Part shown: piece by piece, positions 36,279-48,950 of the stretch | How the letters are laid out: every line of letters starts with the position of its first letter | How positions within the stretch are numbered: position 1 is the first letter of the stretch | DNA from: Microdochium bolleyi | Taxonomy: Eukaryota > Ascomycota > Sordariomycetes > Xylariales > Microdochiaceae | DNA length: 64,000 nucleotides | Assembly: GCA_001566295.1 (NCBI GenBank) | Contig: KQ964272.1 | Coordinates: forward strand, 1 to 64,000 | Reading direction: 5' to 3' | Position numbers and translations under genes: made by a program | The notes under the pieces: model-generated | What the model was told of the DNA's origin: nothing | The model's database searches: none | The model's input: only the letters and a program-made list of their open reading frames with translations

Positions 36279-39200
36279 CAAGAGGCGCTGTGGTTCACGT
36301 TGGCCGTCACCTCCAGTGCCGAGTCTGTCGAGTCTGTGTGTGCGTGTCAAGTTGTGGTCCGCAACCCAGCTCGCCGGCAAGCCCACACACCCACCACCAC
36401 CACCACTACCACCCGCTGACCGTGATCGTCGGTCTGCATAGTTTTCTGGGAAAAGATGACCGCTCAACCACCAGTCACACCGTCAAACCCATCCCTCGCC
36501 CTCTGGCTGCGTGAGCTCGGACAGCGACGGGTTCGAGCACGCGCGTGTGTGTTAGCTGTGGCCCACCATCAAACAACTCGCGAGGGCGATGACGATGATA
36601 ATTTCTGTCTGACGTCTCCGGCCCCCTTGCATGTTTTCTGGTCGCGGGCAGCCGGCTTCAGGCCGCGTAGGTGCTCTGTCTACTCTCAAGTTCTGCTCCA
36701 CACCTTCTGGCTCCATTCCGTGGTCCCTTCGGTAGACTGTCTGACTTTTTTCCCCATGGCCCCATCCACAGGTCCACCACCAGGACTGCTGTGCAGATGT
36801 GGATTGCATTGTTCCCAAGCCGATGTAGGGCTGTAACTTTAGTGTTGTAGGGTTTGCACGAGTTGTAGTTTGGACCTTTTGAGTGGCGCAAGTTTCTCAA
36901 ACACCATGCCAGTAATTCAACTGCTGAGCTATGTGAAGAGGAGTGATGAGTGAATAGTCATGGTTCCGTCGCGCTACGGTGCCGAGCCCTTGAGAGCAAG
37001 CTTGACCAGCTCGACAAGCCTGCCTCACCCATGTTTCTAGTAGACTCTGACGACGAGGCCATCTGTCCAGGAATCGTCCAAGCGCTCGGGGAGAACGGAA
37101 GCTGCGTGCATTTCCAGAAGATGAGGGGGAAAGCAGGGCAAGACACGGCTGGGGTCGTGGTTGGGTAGAGGTCCGGCTGATGCGCCGATCGTGTACCGTT
37201 CCCAGCGCGGTAGCAAGCCGTCGCGGTCATATCCTGAAGTTTTTTGGGGAGCGATCGGCAGCCCCTGCAGCAACCTGCGACCAAGAGACTTGTCGGTGAA
37301 AGCTGCCTGTGGACCACATGACCATTTCTGCTGCTGGGCACCCTGTTTCTTAGTGAAGATCTCTAGTTATGGAGTACTAGGTCGCACAACTGTCAGAGCA
37401 TTCAGGGCATGGCGTGGTTGCGCCTCTAGCTCCCGTGGTATGATGCGGTGGTAAGTTGTAGCGGAACTACGATGCGCGGTCACCGCGCAAAGATCCGCGG
37501 CCTCTACCGTAGCACCAGCACGGCGTAATGGCGATCTTTCATGCCGATGACACCTCCTGGACAGCTGGTGGAGCACGGTCGTTTGCCAGTGGAAGCGGCG
37601 GTTCAAAGCCCGAAGCCTTCACCTCGAAACCCTGTCGCCCTCGTCGCATCATCTCCGTGCAGACGCCGCTGAGGACGATCTGGTTGGCTTTGGTCTGCGA
37701 CTGATCAGCACCGAGAGATGGATGGCAGTCCGTCCAGAACCCGTACGTTGGAAACCCGAGGGAAAAGCTCGGGCTGGACGTGCAAAGTGCTGCGTCATGT
37801 CACGGAATCGCTTGCTTGCCGGCCGACTCTGGGGTTTGTGGGAACACGAATGTTCTTTGCTAAGCTTACTTCAGAGGGACCGAATGGACAGCCACTCTCT
37901 CGTGATCTCGACGGTTCTTTAATAGTGCATACTTGTGCCCGTGCCGCCCAAGGAAGATCAGATGGCTGCAGGGAAAGCAGCAGGCGACAAGGATCTGTAA
38001 CGAAGCCACAGAGAGCGGCATGACGCAACCAGTGGCCAGTGACCAGTCGTGCGCGTGGGAGCCCGCCGAGGCTGCATGTGTGGCTGACAGGCGCCGCGCC
38101 ACCCGGGGAGTTCTTTTGTGGGTCCTTGGACGACCTAGCGTCAGCCAACGGCGACACATTCTTGCCCTTGTGTCAAATGGTCCAAGGCATTTTTCTATCT
38201 TTACCAGCCTGCTGAGGCTGCCTCGCCTTGCCGAACCGCCTCGCCACATGGTGAGCCTTTGTTTTCGTGGCGCCGTGGGAGCCGAAGCGCGAAGAGTCAC
38301 AGACAAAACACAGCCCCTGATGGCGTCATGGGCCGACTCGTGGCGAACATGCTCGCTCGGCCGACACGAGCAAGGCTTGTGGTTATGTAAAGCATGAGTC
38401 GGAGCTGAGCTCGGCCGGTGGGTTGTGGTTGCAGAGAAAGAGAGAAGTCTGCGAGGGTCTGCCTGCCCGTTGCAACGTCGTCTGAGAGAGCAAGGCACGG
38501 GCCACTGACGGGCACGAGGGGACACCGTCATCGGCTTCCTGCCAGGCCATGGCAATCATGACCGAGTTTGGGGATGAGGATGGGCTAGGACACCTGCCGA
38601 ACACGGACATGGACCGGACTCGAGGGTAGCGCCGGCTGGCAACTTGACTTTGCAGGGTCCAGGGCACCGAGGCCACCTGCTCCCTCCGCCCTGTCGTATT
38701 AAACGGACAGCGCTGCCACAGTGTGCCGTCATGACGTCAAGACGTTGTGCCCTCTGGCCTGAAACGGACATTATGATCGTCGTGCAAGTGCCCTTTGGAG
38801 GATCCGGGGTTTGAATTGTCGCAGCCCGAGTTGCTGGTTCCAAAGGACCATTTCTTGTCGGTCGTCCGAGTTGTCATGGCTGCTGTCGAAGTGGCGCAAA
38901 GAGTGCATTGCCGGAGGGGGTTGCGGGAGCCTCAAACCTTGGAACTTGCATTGCGTAGCGTCGTGCCAGGCCGACGGGATGGCGAATCCGGGGACCATCT
39001 GCAGCCATGCTGCTTGGGTTGCAGTCGAACTAACGCAGGGACTGGTTGCACCGCTGCTTGCGCGTCCATCAGATGCTTGAGGGCACGCCTGGAAGAACGG
39101 TTCAACTGTACCGGTATCATGATAGTCCGGCCATCGGAGATGACATTGAGAGGTGGGCGGCGCTGCATCCGACGATAGGCAGTCACGACCCTCCGAGGTG

Positions 39201-41142
39201 GACAGGGCACCTGCAGGGAAGGCACGATCCTGCGCTCCGCTGTGACCACCCGTTTCTTGACTGAGTCCTGCCATCACGACGAACGACACAACAAGCACGC
39301 GTCACCTCGCCAGGTCCCACTCGCTGCTGGAAGCGCGTCCGCAGGACTGTGGACTCCTTGAATGCTCGCCTTCACCCACCCCCTTCACGGCGCCACCATC
39401 AAAGCAAGCTGAAACGTGCGGCACACAGACGACATCGCGTACGATTCAGGGTCCTGTGATATCGTCTACTCTGTGGCCAGCCCGGTGCCCAAGCTACAAT
39501 GCCGGCATGCGTGTCATCGCCCTTTCGTCGAAGAGTGTCTGGCTCCTGCTCTGACGAGGCCACGGCTCCTGTTCCGCCGTGTCCCTGCGGCATAGACCCC
39601 AACGATCAGCTGGTTTGCAACCCATCTGGAACGCTGCGGGGCTTGATCGCCGGCCTGAAGCAAGAAAACAACAATTGAAGACTCGTCCGGATATGGCGAT
39701 GCGCTGCACCGTGGCCTGTGGGAAATAAGAGATCGTCCCCTCGGCTCTTGTCGGTGTACAGTGCTCCCTGCTGCAGGCAACCTGGAGAACCCATGGCTGG
39801 ATGGAGCGCGACCTGTGTCCCGGATGCTCCCGTCGACACGCTGGAATGCTGTCGAGCAAGACAAAAGAGAGGGCAAGCAAAGGATGAGAAACATGCAGCC
39901 ATGGCCCATGTGGATCGCTGGGCAGCAATCCAGATTGGGCTAGATGACATAGGCACTCGACAGGCCGTGCAGCCAGTGAAGCAGAGTCTGCGGGGCGTGA
40001 TCCATGATGGCGACGGCGTGGAAGCTCACACGGCAAGGCATCCGAACCAGGCGGGCGTTCTCCGCTTCGATCCACCTCGAGATGGCGCTGCCGTAATTGC
40101 GACATGTGGTATTGGACACCCGCTGAGGCCTGCGCTGCGGCTCAGACAGTCGACAGTCCGACCGCTCCCACGAGGTCATCATCAGTGAGGCCCAGGTGCT
40201 GCTGGGACGAGTCTGGAGTGTGCATGATGGAGAGGCCGGTTGGCCGGTTGGTGATGTGTGAATGATACGCAGGATGCCGATCGGTGGGCGCGGCGGCAGC
40301 AGGGAGCCGGCGTGGCCAACGCTCGCAGGCCTGCGTCGAGCAGGGACCATGTCAGGATGCAGGCGTGCTCGGGGTGCTGGGCCAGTCAGCGTGACTCGCT
40401 GCAGTCCCACGCAGGCCCACCCAGCAAGGGGCGCGCGGATCGGTCCTCTTCAAGCCTGTCATGATGTGAGAGGGCAGTAGGCGCCTGCTGACCGAGGGGC
40501 CCAGGAGCTACCTAGGCACTTCTCCCGCACCGCACCGCCGTTTTTCTACCCTCGAGTCCCTCGCCCACGTCCATCAGACACCACACCGCAACACGCCATC
40601 CTCTCGTTCCTCGTCGTCCTCGTCGTCGCCATCGCCGTCAAGACCGCCGATAACTCTGCCAACTGTCCAGCTTTGCGACCCTGCTGCCGCCTGCACTACC
40701 AGTCCCGCCGGCTCGCCACCGCTTCCGACTTGTATCCGCCTGTTCGCCACTCTGTGGGACTGACTGCCGTCCCGTGTCCCCTCGCCAAACGCCTCTGTTC
40801 TCGTGTCAGCACAGCATAAACCTCGTGCACACCCGGTTGCGAGCCAGTGGCGGAAGCTCCATTCGGCCTGATCAATCATCGTCGCTTTGCCGCCTCTTCT
40901 CTGGGCTCGCTGCACCCGGGTTTCGCGTTACCCCAGACCCCTGCCTGCGAGACACCCTCCTGCCAGCTTCTACGTCACCGAGCAGCCCCAGGTTCCGCCA
41001 CTGCCACCCCGTTGCTCAGCCTCGACCTCGACTGCCGCACCCAGCCATCGTCTCCCCTATATCGTTGTGTGGCCACCCCTGCCCACTCCTTCACCACCTC
41101 CCTCGATCCATCACCACGACACACACCCGCCGCAACGCAGCC
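35075..41142. other. Six-kilobase stretch without a convincing gene
   Basis: Frames exist on both strands, the longest 37866-38555 minus, but none has a domain, a credible exon structure or even composition. The far right (from about 40500) is a C-rich leader of the SCOC-like gene. A CT repeat lies at 36244-36274 and a CCA-rich tract near 36390-36416. It may hold a non-coding RNA or eroded sequence; I cannot show either. Confidence 0.5.
36244..36274. repeat. (CT)15 microsatellite
   Basis: About fifteen perfect CT units in the gene-free stretch. Confidence 0.9.
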
Positions 41143-41668
41143 ATGGAACACGATAACTCTGGCGCCTTGCCCGAAGACCCCCGTCTATCACCACAGTCGG
41201 GCTCCTCGTCAGCCTCGATAGAACACGACGACATGCACCACCCCGTCCCAGTGCGGCCGCGCCTGCCAAACCGCCATAGCAGCGGCACAATCATTGTCAA
41301 CCGCGACTCGTCCCAGGTCGGTCCTATCGACAGGCAGTTCGAGCCCGACGATGTACGCGCGATGAGCCCCCGGCGGACAAGCGAAGACATCGAGAATATG
41401 GGCAAGGAGGCGCGCGAGGAGATGCAGAGGTGTGTTTTTGCCCAGAGAAGTCGCGAACAATAAAGACTGCACCGTGCTAACCATGGTTCTATTATGCAGA
41501 CATGCCATGGCGTTACAGAACTCCCTCATCATGATCTTCAACCGCATCGAGGCCGTAAAGGAGGAGCACGACAAGCTCGACAACAACAACAAGTTCCTGC
41601 AGAAATACATCGGCGATCTTATGAGCACGAGTAAGATCACGGCAGGCGGCAGTCGCGGCCGCAAGTAG
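41143..41668 (+). CDS. SCOC-like short coiled-coil protein
   Basis: Two exons (41143-41429 and 41500-41668; 70-nt intron) give 151 residues. The N-terminal 80 residues are disordered, with Pro, Ser and His. A continuous coiled coil then spans the splice junction: EEMQRHAMALQNSLIMIFNR, then IEAVKEEHDKLDNNNKFLQK, then YIGDLMSTSK. The NKFLQKYIGDLMSTS end is the signature of SCOC (animals) and Slo1 (yeast), small coiled-coil partners of ARL/Arl3-type GTPases at the Golgi, with a reported role in autophagy. In databases such fungal proteins are sometimes labelled bZIP because of the coiled coil, but no basic region precedes it here. The start is the first ATG of the frame after a C-rich leader. 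Confidence 0.88.
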
Positions 41669-44097
41669 ACGCCCACGAATCGGCATGGCGCATCTTTCAG
41701 CCTCTGACCTTGGTCAACATGGTATCCTCACATTGTGCATTCGGCATCTTTTTTAACTTGGGCGTCTCTCGACAGATGGCCTTCATCGGCAACCGGCGTA
41801 TCGACCATGGCGGCGTGGCACTTGATTTCCTGGTGTCGGACAAAACACTATACCAATGCCTCGTTTTGACGACTTTTCTTCGACATTGCATGCATACACA
41901 CTAAGAACGCCACAAGGACATTGTGAAGCGGCGGCTCTTGTATGACGGGTGGGTTTTTAGTGGTCTCAGGCATGACCATTTTGGCGTTTTCTAAGATTCA
42001 TATTTCTGTTCTTCGACATTGGTTCTCCTTTGATCTCTCACCGGGAGAGTTCGGCATTTTCAGATACCTCCGCATGTTTATGAAGGGAGTAAGCTGTTTT
42101 GAGGAAGGGAAGGGGCTCCCTCGGGTTGTTACGTTGAGACAACATGTGGAGGGGAGCCCGCTGTAAACTTATCTGTATGTGGTGAACATTGACGATGATG
42201 ATTAATTCTGGCCTACGCATCTTGGGTGAAAGCAGGAAGCCGCCTTCTGGTCCCACCATGCAACTGAACGATACTATGGTCGGTCACCTTGGGCACGATG
42301 ATGCTGATGAGCCACGCGATGCTGGGAACACGCAGCACCTCGTGGCTCACCTCACCCTCGCGCCATGATTATACGAGCACGCTGCGGCAGCATCCGCCGG
42401 GGGTGACGTTCTCTAAAGTCTTGACTTTTGCGTCAGGGGCCAATATTGTTGCTCCCCCGAAAGAGTGTTAAGGTTGCATTCCACGAAAGACAGGAAGGAA
42501 AACCTCCTGGCGACCGCACGTCGGTGGTCCGTCGCCTGTGTCTTTTATTTTATTTTTTATAGGTCCCTTCTTGAAGCCCAATGGGTTGTTCCCCCATGAC
42601 CGAACGAGGAATGCTTCTGTGCAACAGGTCAACGGGAGTAACTCCGCGCTCTGGCCCGCGCCAGGGGATTATGGATGTCCCGCTATCCAGAGTGGTGGTC
42701 AGGCGGTGCCGGCGGAGGAGAGAAAGATATCTCGAAGGCCCCCCCCCCCCTCTCCCCGATGCCGCTGTGGTTCCGGGATTGGTTCTCAGCTGAGTACCTC
42801 TTTCCGTGTATGGAGTGTCGCAATTGGAAATGGAAGAGCTACGCTTAGGGATGAAGGTGAGCGTATGTGTGTGTGTGTGCAGATGTGGCGAGATCGATCC
42901 CCGGAAGGCTGGGAATTTTTCTTTGCCGTTTGCGGTGACAAAAGTTAAACAATGGCAGTTCTTGATTATATTTTGACTTTTCCTCATCTGCGAAGCGCTA
43001 TTTCCGTCAACATGGCAGGCACAAAGGCGTGCTTTTTGCCGTCCACTTGCCCCTGTCCAGGATTCCGCGAGCGCGGAAGGTTGTTGCCAACCTGAGAGAT
43101 GCCCGCCCTCTTGGTGCGGCAGCACCTGTGCGGTGTCCTGTATCATTTCCCGTCTTGGTCAAGACCCTCAAGAGAGATGTAGAGCCCGGCTCGGGTGAGT
43201 TTAATGCGGTAAATCATATGTAATAATCTCCACCTCAGTCGCATAAAACCATGGCCGAGGGACGAATCAAAACGGGGAAGTGCGCCATGAGTGATTGAAC
43301 GATCTGTGCAGTACGGAATGTTTGGTTCTGCCGGGTCAGCAGGCTTGAGCGATAGCTTTGGAGCTTTTAGCTTGTGTCTTACCCCTTCTCTGCTCTTTTT
43401 GGATTTTCATTCAGCCCTGCGAGATTTCAACCGGATTCTGACTGACGACCGGCATCGCAATGAGCATGTTTCAAATGCCATGAATTACTCGATGCGGAAT
43501 GTTGCACACGGAAACTAAACCTACATGCCGACATGCCATGCCCTTGGGACTTGGAGCGTTTTGTCTCTCACCCACACCACGGCTGTAAGACAGCTGAGAC
43601 AAGAGAAAGCCCACTGGCTCGTGCCGGATCAGCCTTATTTCGCAGCGTTTATCTAACGACCTTCCGTGTCCCGAGCGGGCAAAGGGAGTTCTGACAAGGA
43701 CTATCGTGTTGGTAATGTGCACTCACTGCACTCACCAGAGCAGAACGGAACAGTTCATGTAACCAAACTCGGTGGAAAAGAAAACAAAGCGCCAACTGCA
43801 TTCTAATCGCAGCGTGCACGACGAACACAAAGGCGTTCCTAGATGAGTACGCTGGTAAGGTCTATATCCCCAAGCAGCCGGAATACGTGACCATCGCGCA
43901 CGGGAGCGCGTCCAGATCAGACCAGGTGACTAAATTGCACAACCATTGTCGTCGCCGCCATCCGCACACACACATCCGAGACATCTCTCGTCATCACCAT
44001 CCAACCCACAGTCGCGACCGGAAACGTCCGGCGTCTGAGACATACACATACATACACGTGCGCGTCGCGAAGGCTGGAAAAAGACCCGAGGCAGCCT

Positions 44098-44133
<36 letters not shown>

Positions 44134-45228
44134 CAGGCCAACGCTTTGGGTTGTGGGTTGGCAACCAGCACCGGCGTGGATTTACGGGGGCCGTGTGTTC
44201 GAGCGAGGCATTCACAGACAAAGCTGGCCCGATATGCTCCGCGACAATGGATATTTGGGTGGTAGTCTTTCTACTTTCTACTTTTACATAAAATATCTAA
44301 CACGCGTGTCCAACACTTTGCTCATCAACATCGACGACCTGCTGACCTGAGCACATGTATATGTACTACAGGACGGTCGAGAATATCATTCCACGGAGGA
44401 AGATGCACGAGGACCAATTGGAAGAGGCATTTCAGAACAGTGACAAGTCGAAAACAATGCGAAAAGTCACCCGTTTCTTTCCTGAAGGTTTTGTACCAGG
44501 CCTTTGTCTTTCCTCTTCCGTGCAGTGCGGACCCTTGTGATTGGCTACGCTCGAGACCATAAGGCAGTGCGTGCTTGGGCTGCCCCTTGCACGGCAAGAC
44601 AACAGTGGGGGTGCCGGCCACTGTAGTGTACTTCATGCATATAATTTTCAGCATCTTCGGTTTCTGTTTGTATCCAATCCTCGGAATACGAACGCCATAC
44701 TGCCTCCAGGGCGGGGACTTTGTATTATGCTTGTTCTCCTTCCATAGCCTTCTGCCATCTGTTTTGCCTGTCTCTCTCTGAAGACCTGGCAAGAACCAGG
44801 TTCCCTCTGCTGGTGGTTTCTGTCCGTGCCCAAATCCCGCTCGCACATACTGCATAGTCATTGAGTGATAGAGCAGGAAGACTTCAGTGTACAGCGCCCA
44901 GGGCTGGACGTCTTCTTCTTCGTCTCTGTTTGTGTCAAGCTCGGCATATATGGGACATGGGAAAGAGCAGGCAGTCCGAGGAGTGTGGTACCAAAGACAA
45001 ACGGATTGGCGGCACAGAGCCAAGACAGGCTTTCATACTCGTGCCGTGAAAGGCAGAAATGTGTCCCGGAAGCTTTGGTCGTTGGTGCTTTGCCGTCCGA
45101 GGCACCGTACACTTCTCGTCGAGTGCACTCGTACCAATGCAGTCAGATAATATCGACAGGCTGCTCGATAATACTGCAGAGGCTGAGTAAATTCAAACCC
45201 GATTCGCTAAGCCTATCGCCCTTGTTGC
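41669..45228. other. Gene-poor, repeat-bearing region
   Basis: No supported gene in 3.5 kb. The composition is AT-richer than gene regions. A 12-nt C run lies at 42739-42750, (TG)7 at 42866-42879 and an AGCC array at 44101-44132. A minus-strand open frame at 44325-45023 lacks an ATG near its start. The right end should include the 3' UTR of the zinc-cluster regulator. Confidence 0.5.
44101..44132. repeat. (AGCC)8 microsatellite
   Basis: Eight perfect AGCC units in a gene-poor area. Confidence 0.95.
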
Positions 45229-47836
45229 TCAAGGTGGGACATCCTGATTTTGGCCGCCCGCATTTGCAGCTGCAAACCACGCCGCAAGGCTGGCTGTTTC
45301 ATGGGCACCTGGGGGCACCTCAGGCTCGACATTGCTGTAGTCGAATATGGCTGTTGGTGAAATCGAATAGTCGTCAGGTATCGACATGGGATGAAACGGA
45401 TCGATGGCCATTGTGTCCGGTGCCGGGAACATGTCGCCACTCATGTCAGACATGATGTGTGAGAATTGCTCAAAGTCGAGATCATTGCTTCCAAATGGCC
45501 GGTCCATGACGAATGACTCTGTGGACGAAGCCAGCTCGTTGGCCAGCCCTGCAGGCATGGCCATCCTCGGCTGCGGAGGAGTTCTGGTGTCCGAGAGAAG
45601 GTCCATTACTCGTTGCCGGATGACCTCGAAAGCGTTGCGATATTTGCGCGCGGCGGGTACACGTTCGGAGATCACGAACAAGACGATGCTGCAGTCGTGG
45701 ATGCCATTGCTTGTTGCTAGGTCGAAGACCTCGACAGGAGAAATCCACAGGCAGTAGACTAGGGTGATGCCTGTGAGCGTGTCAGCTTGCTTCGTCCGAA
45801 GAGGGGGAAATTGCAAGCACTGTTGCGTGTCACTGACCAGCCATGAAAACCGTCTGCAGAGCCATGAGGGAGTAGCCAATCGCCATAGTTTGGTGGATGC
45901 GCTTGTGGGATGTGGAGACCCCTGCGCAGGCGAGAGCACATTCTTTGAGGAGTTTTGGGTTGATGGGAGTCCTTGACAGTTGTGGATAAAGCAAGAGACG
46001 CTTGCTTTTGAAGTAGTGAATCATCTATTGCGTGAATTGTTAGCGTTGCACCCAGTAAGTAGATGTTGGGGCCTAGGTCTCCTACATATAACTCGTAGCC
46101 ATCGTACGGAGTGGCGTCGAGGTGCGACTGGTCGCGTTTGGCACTCGCGTCCTGTGGTATCAGTTCCCTCCAATGGTCCAATCGATCAAGGAGAAGTTGA
46201 ACCTCGCTTTCTGCGATCTCTGCATCGCAGTCAACTCTGTACACTGCTTGCTGTATATCTGACTCGATTTGCCGCAACCGTGCGAGCAGTATGAAGGACG
46301 ATAGCGAGGTGCTGGTTGGGTGCATCCCCTCAGAGTCAGGCGCTGCTTCCATAGCATCAAAGTCGCTGCTAGTTGTGCTCTCGTCCACATCGAGCGGTAG
46401 AGGCACGTCGATGTCTCTGTCCGGTATCGCAAATGGGCGACCGAGCGGTATCGATATCTGTCGGTCGAACGAGTAGACTGCCCAGAAAAGTCTGCGATTC
46501 AGTTCGACGCGGAGGCTCGGCCTCTGCGTCTCTCCACTCTTGCGATGCAGCCCAAGTTCGACCACCGTCGTCGCCGCCAGGCGTATGTAAGCCCATGCAC
46601 CTGGGCCGGCGGGGTCGCGGAGGCAATAGACGGCTAGGAGCACAAGAGCGGCAACGGACTGGTGATCGGGCTGTGGCCCGAGGATGCCATCAACGTGTTC
46701 GAGGGCGGCCGCTAGATGTCGTCGGGGGTAGAATGGCCCTGTCTCCCCGGTTGTCTCCAGAAACCTTCCTGCCACAGCGTAAGCTAGATGGAGCAGTGAG
46801 CTCTCGTGATCGTCGGCCAAGGACTGTCTGCGACTCCTCTCGTGGACGTCGCGAAGCCAGTGGGAATAAAGCACTGGAAATCGAGTGCCTATGTGCTTCC
46901 AGTAGCCTCGCAAAAGTCGATCAGCGACGTCATCAGGCACTTCAGAGAAGTCAATGGCGTCCGCGGGAGTGGCCTCGGCCTCGGCCTCAGTACGCTGAGA
47001 TGGAGGGGGCGGAGAGGTCATTGAAACAGAATTCTGACGACTGCCGCGTCCACTTTGAGCGGTGCTGAACGTCGAGGCACGACGTGCCTGAGACTGCAAG
47101 AGTGTGCCAAGCAACCTTCCCATGGTGTTGTGTGACGTTGCCCCAGTGTAGGCCTGGCCATTGGCGTCGAGTGCGAGACTGTGGAAGATGCTTGTCACGC
47201 TCTCTCCATCCTGCCATTCGGTTTCAACATCATCGCCATCCGTGTTTGGAGTGTCGCCTGCGTGTTGACTGCCGGCCTGGTCGCTGGCTTTGGAGTATGA
47301 TCCCCAGTGGTCCTTACTAGGCTCTGCCAAGCCATGGACAGACAGCAGCGTCTCGAGTTCGGCCACACGACGCTCGAGTGACTTGATATACTGGTTCTTG
47401 CCAAAGGGCATGGGCTTCTGTGGCACGACATACTCGCAGGGGAGGTCCAACGCCTCGCACTTTGCACACGGGTTTGTGCCATTGCACTGTTGCAAAAGAT
47501 TGGTCAGTTTCGTAAGCGTATACATAAGTCTACAGCAGATGCTTGGCTTTCAACCTTCGGTGGTTGAGTCCGCAGGCTTATATAGTGCAGAGACCGAAGT
47601 TGCAACCTGAAGTCAGGCCCACAAACCTTTTGTTTTCTCGTCTTACACCTGCAAGGTCAAAGTCAGATATTAGCTGTCTGTCAAGGGAAGTGCAGAAGAA
47701 ACACGGATGCGACTATGAACGGGACCAACCTCTGACATGCCAGGGCCACTCGCGAGCGCTTGCCCGGACGAGAATTGCGGTCCTGCGGCAGTGCGGAAGC
47801 CCAGTCGGGAACTCTGCGATCGTCCGTGCCACTCAT
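45229..47836 (-). CDS. Zn2Cys6 fungal transcription factor with fungal-specific TF domain
   Basis: Five exons on the minus strand by inference: 47836-47730, 47648-47627, 47486-46086, 46024-45838 and 45770-45229; introns of 81, 140, 61 and 67 nt; 752 residues. The zinc cluster is spread over three exons and reads ALACQRCKTRKQKCNGTNPC, then AKCEALDLPC. All six cysteines are present in the C-x2-C-x6-C, C-x2-C-x6-C order. A coiled-coil linker follows (IKSLERRVAELETLLSVHGL), then the middle homology region (LLRGYWKHIGTRFPVLYSHW, LNRRLFWAVYSFDRQISIPL, GRPFAIPDRDIDVPLP). Exon 4 supplies MIHYFKSKRLLLYPQLSRTP and exon 5 GITLVYCLWISP. An acidic, Asp/Met/Pro-rich C-terminus could be the activation domain. 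Nuclear, binding CGG-containing sites. It is divergent from a hydrolase gene at 49188 and is the likely local regulator. Intron 2 is unusually long and holds a TATA box and in-frame ATG. Confidence 0.92.
47577..47584 (-). promoter_or_regulatory. TATA-like box inside intron 2 of the zinc-cluster regulator
   Basis: The minus strand reads TATATAAG, 52 nt before an ATG at 47525. That ATG is in frame through the intron end into exon 3. It could drive a shorter transcript; this is an inference. Confidence 0.4.
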
Positions 47837-48016
47837 GGCCCTGGACGCAACGCATGGGGCGCTTGGGGAAGAGGAAGAAAGCCGTGGACTGCTGGGCAAG
47901 CCAGAGGGTCCCGGCCGGTGTCTCTTACGACACACCGCGAAAGCTACATATGCTCAAGCATGCCAGCACTTGTCCAGACAGGAAGCGTGATAGTATGTTA
48001 GAATAGAAGAACCACT

Positions 48017-48029
48017 CGGCGACGTGCCG
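48017..48029. promoter_or_regulatory. CGG-N7-CCG inverted repeat, candidate Zn2Cys6 site
   Basis: CGG at 48017-48019 and CCG at 48027-48029, 181 bp upstream of the regulator ATG. This would suit autoregulation; it is motif-based only. Confidence 0.25.
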
Positions 48030-48939
48030 GACATGTCGATTGCCAGCCGAGAACGGGCGCGGCTGAGGCGAAGTACGCCCATAACATAGGACACGGCAAG
48101 AGTTGTTATCGGCCAGCGTTTCGTCATGGCTGGTTGAGGACTGATGCGACTCAGCAGTGTTGTGCCTGGCTGTGCCGTGGGAGGGCGTCGGAGCGAAAGC
48201 CGGGCGTGTGGACCCTGGAGGAGACCTTGCCGACCGCCATCGGGCGCTGGCCGTGGTTGCGTGTTTCTGGACATCCTGCTGTCCCCGGCCAGGAGGGTCC
48301 GGAGGCTTCTGTCAGGTGGTCATAAGAACTGTGCTCTGTCCTTGCCCAATGCATTTCGATTTTGCCGTCATTGACCAAACATGCTGGTGTGGTTCTGAGT
48401 TGTGGGCAGCGGTACGGTACTGGGTCGATGAGGTGTGGTGAAGCTGGCGGGAGTGGATGACGCCTTGTGCGGGTCGGCCTTGTCTCCGAGACGGCTGGTG
48501 GACGGGGGCATTGTCGCGGAAGTGTGTATGAGCCGCTTGATGCTTGTGCTGCAGGTCGCCCGATGGAGAGTAACTGGGTCTATGTCGTGGACAATGGAAC
48601 AAGAGAGTGGCCAGTCTGGTGGCATGCGAGAGTGCCCTTTCTGATTGTGAGCATGATGTGGTTAGGGGACGCCAGCCTGAGAAGTGGCAGGTGCAACAGG
48701 CCTGGAAGTAGTCGCTCCTTCCCTGCCTCCCGGCCGCCTGCTGACCAGCAACATCCCAAGTCCAAAGTCGCACACTGGCATCCTCGTTTCTGACAATCTC
48801 CCTTGTCAGGTGCAGCACCAATCCAAATCCAAGAAGCACTCGTGATCCGTCAACACCCCACCACAGCTCGACGTTGTGGCTTCCACCCCGCATTGTGCCC
48901 ACGAGGCGATTGTCGCTCGGTGCCGGCGGATCTCCATTC

Positions 48940-48950
48940 CCGACCGTCGG
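48940..48950. promoter_or_regulatory. CCG-N5-CGG everted repeat, candidate Zn2Cys6 site
   Basis: CCG at 48940-48942 and CGG at 48948-48950, about 240 bp upstream of the hydrolase ATG, a usual distance for fungal activator sites. Confidence 0.3.

Noticed and set aside
44325..45023. Minus-strand open frame of about 230 residues
   Set aside because: It begins without an ATG, shows no domain and sits in AT-richer repeat-bearing sequence, so chance is likely.
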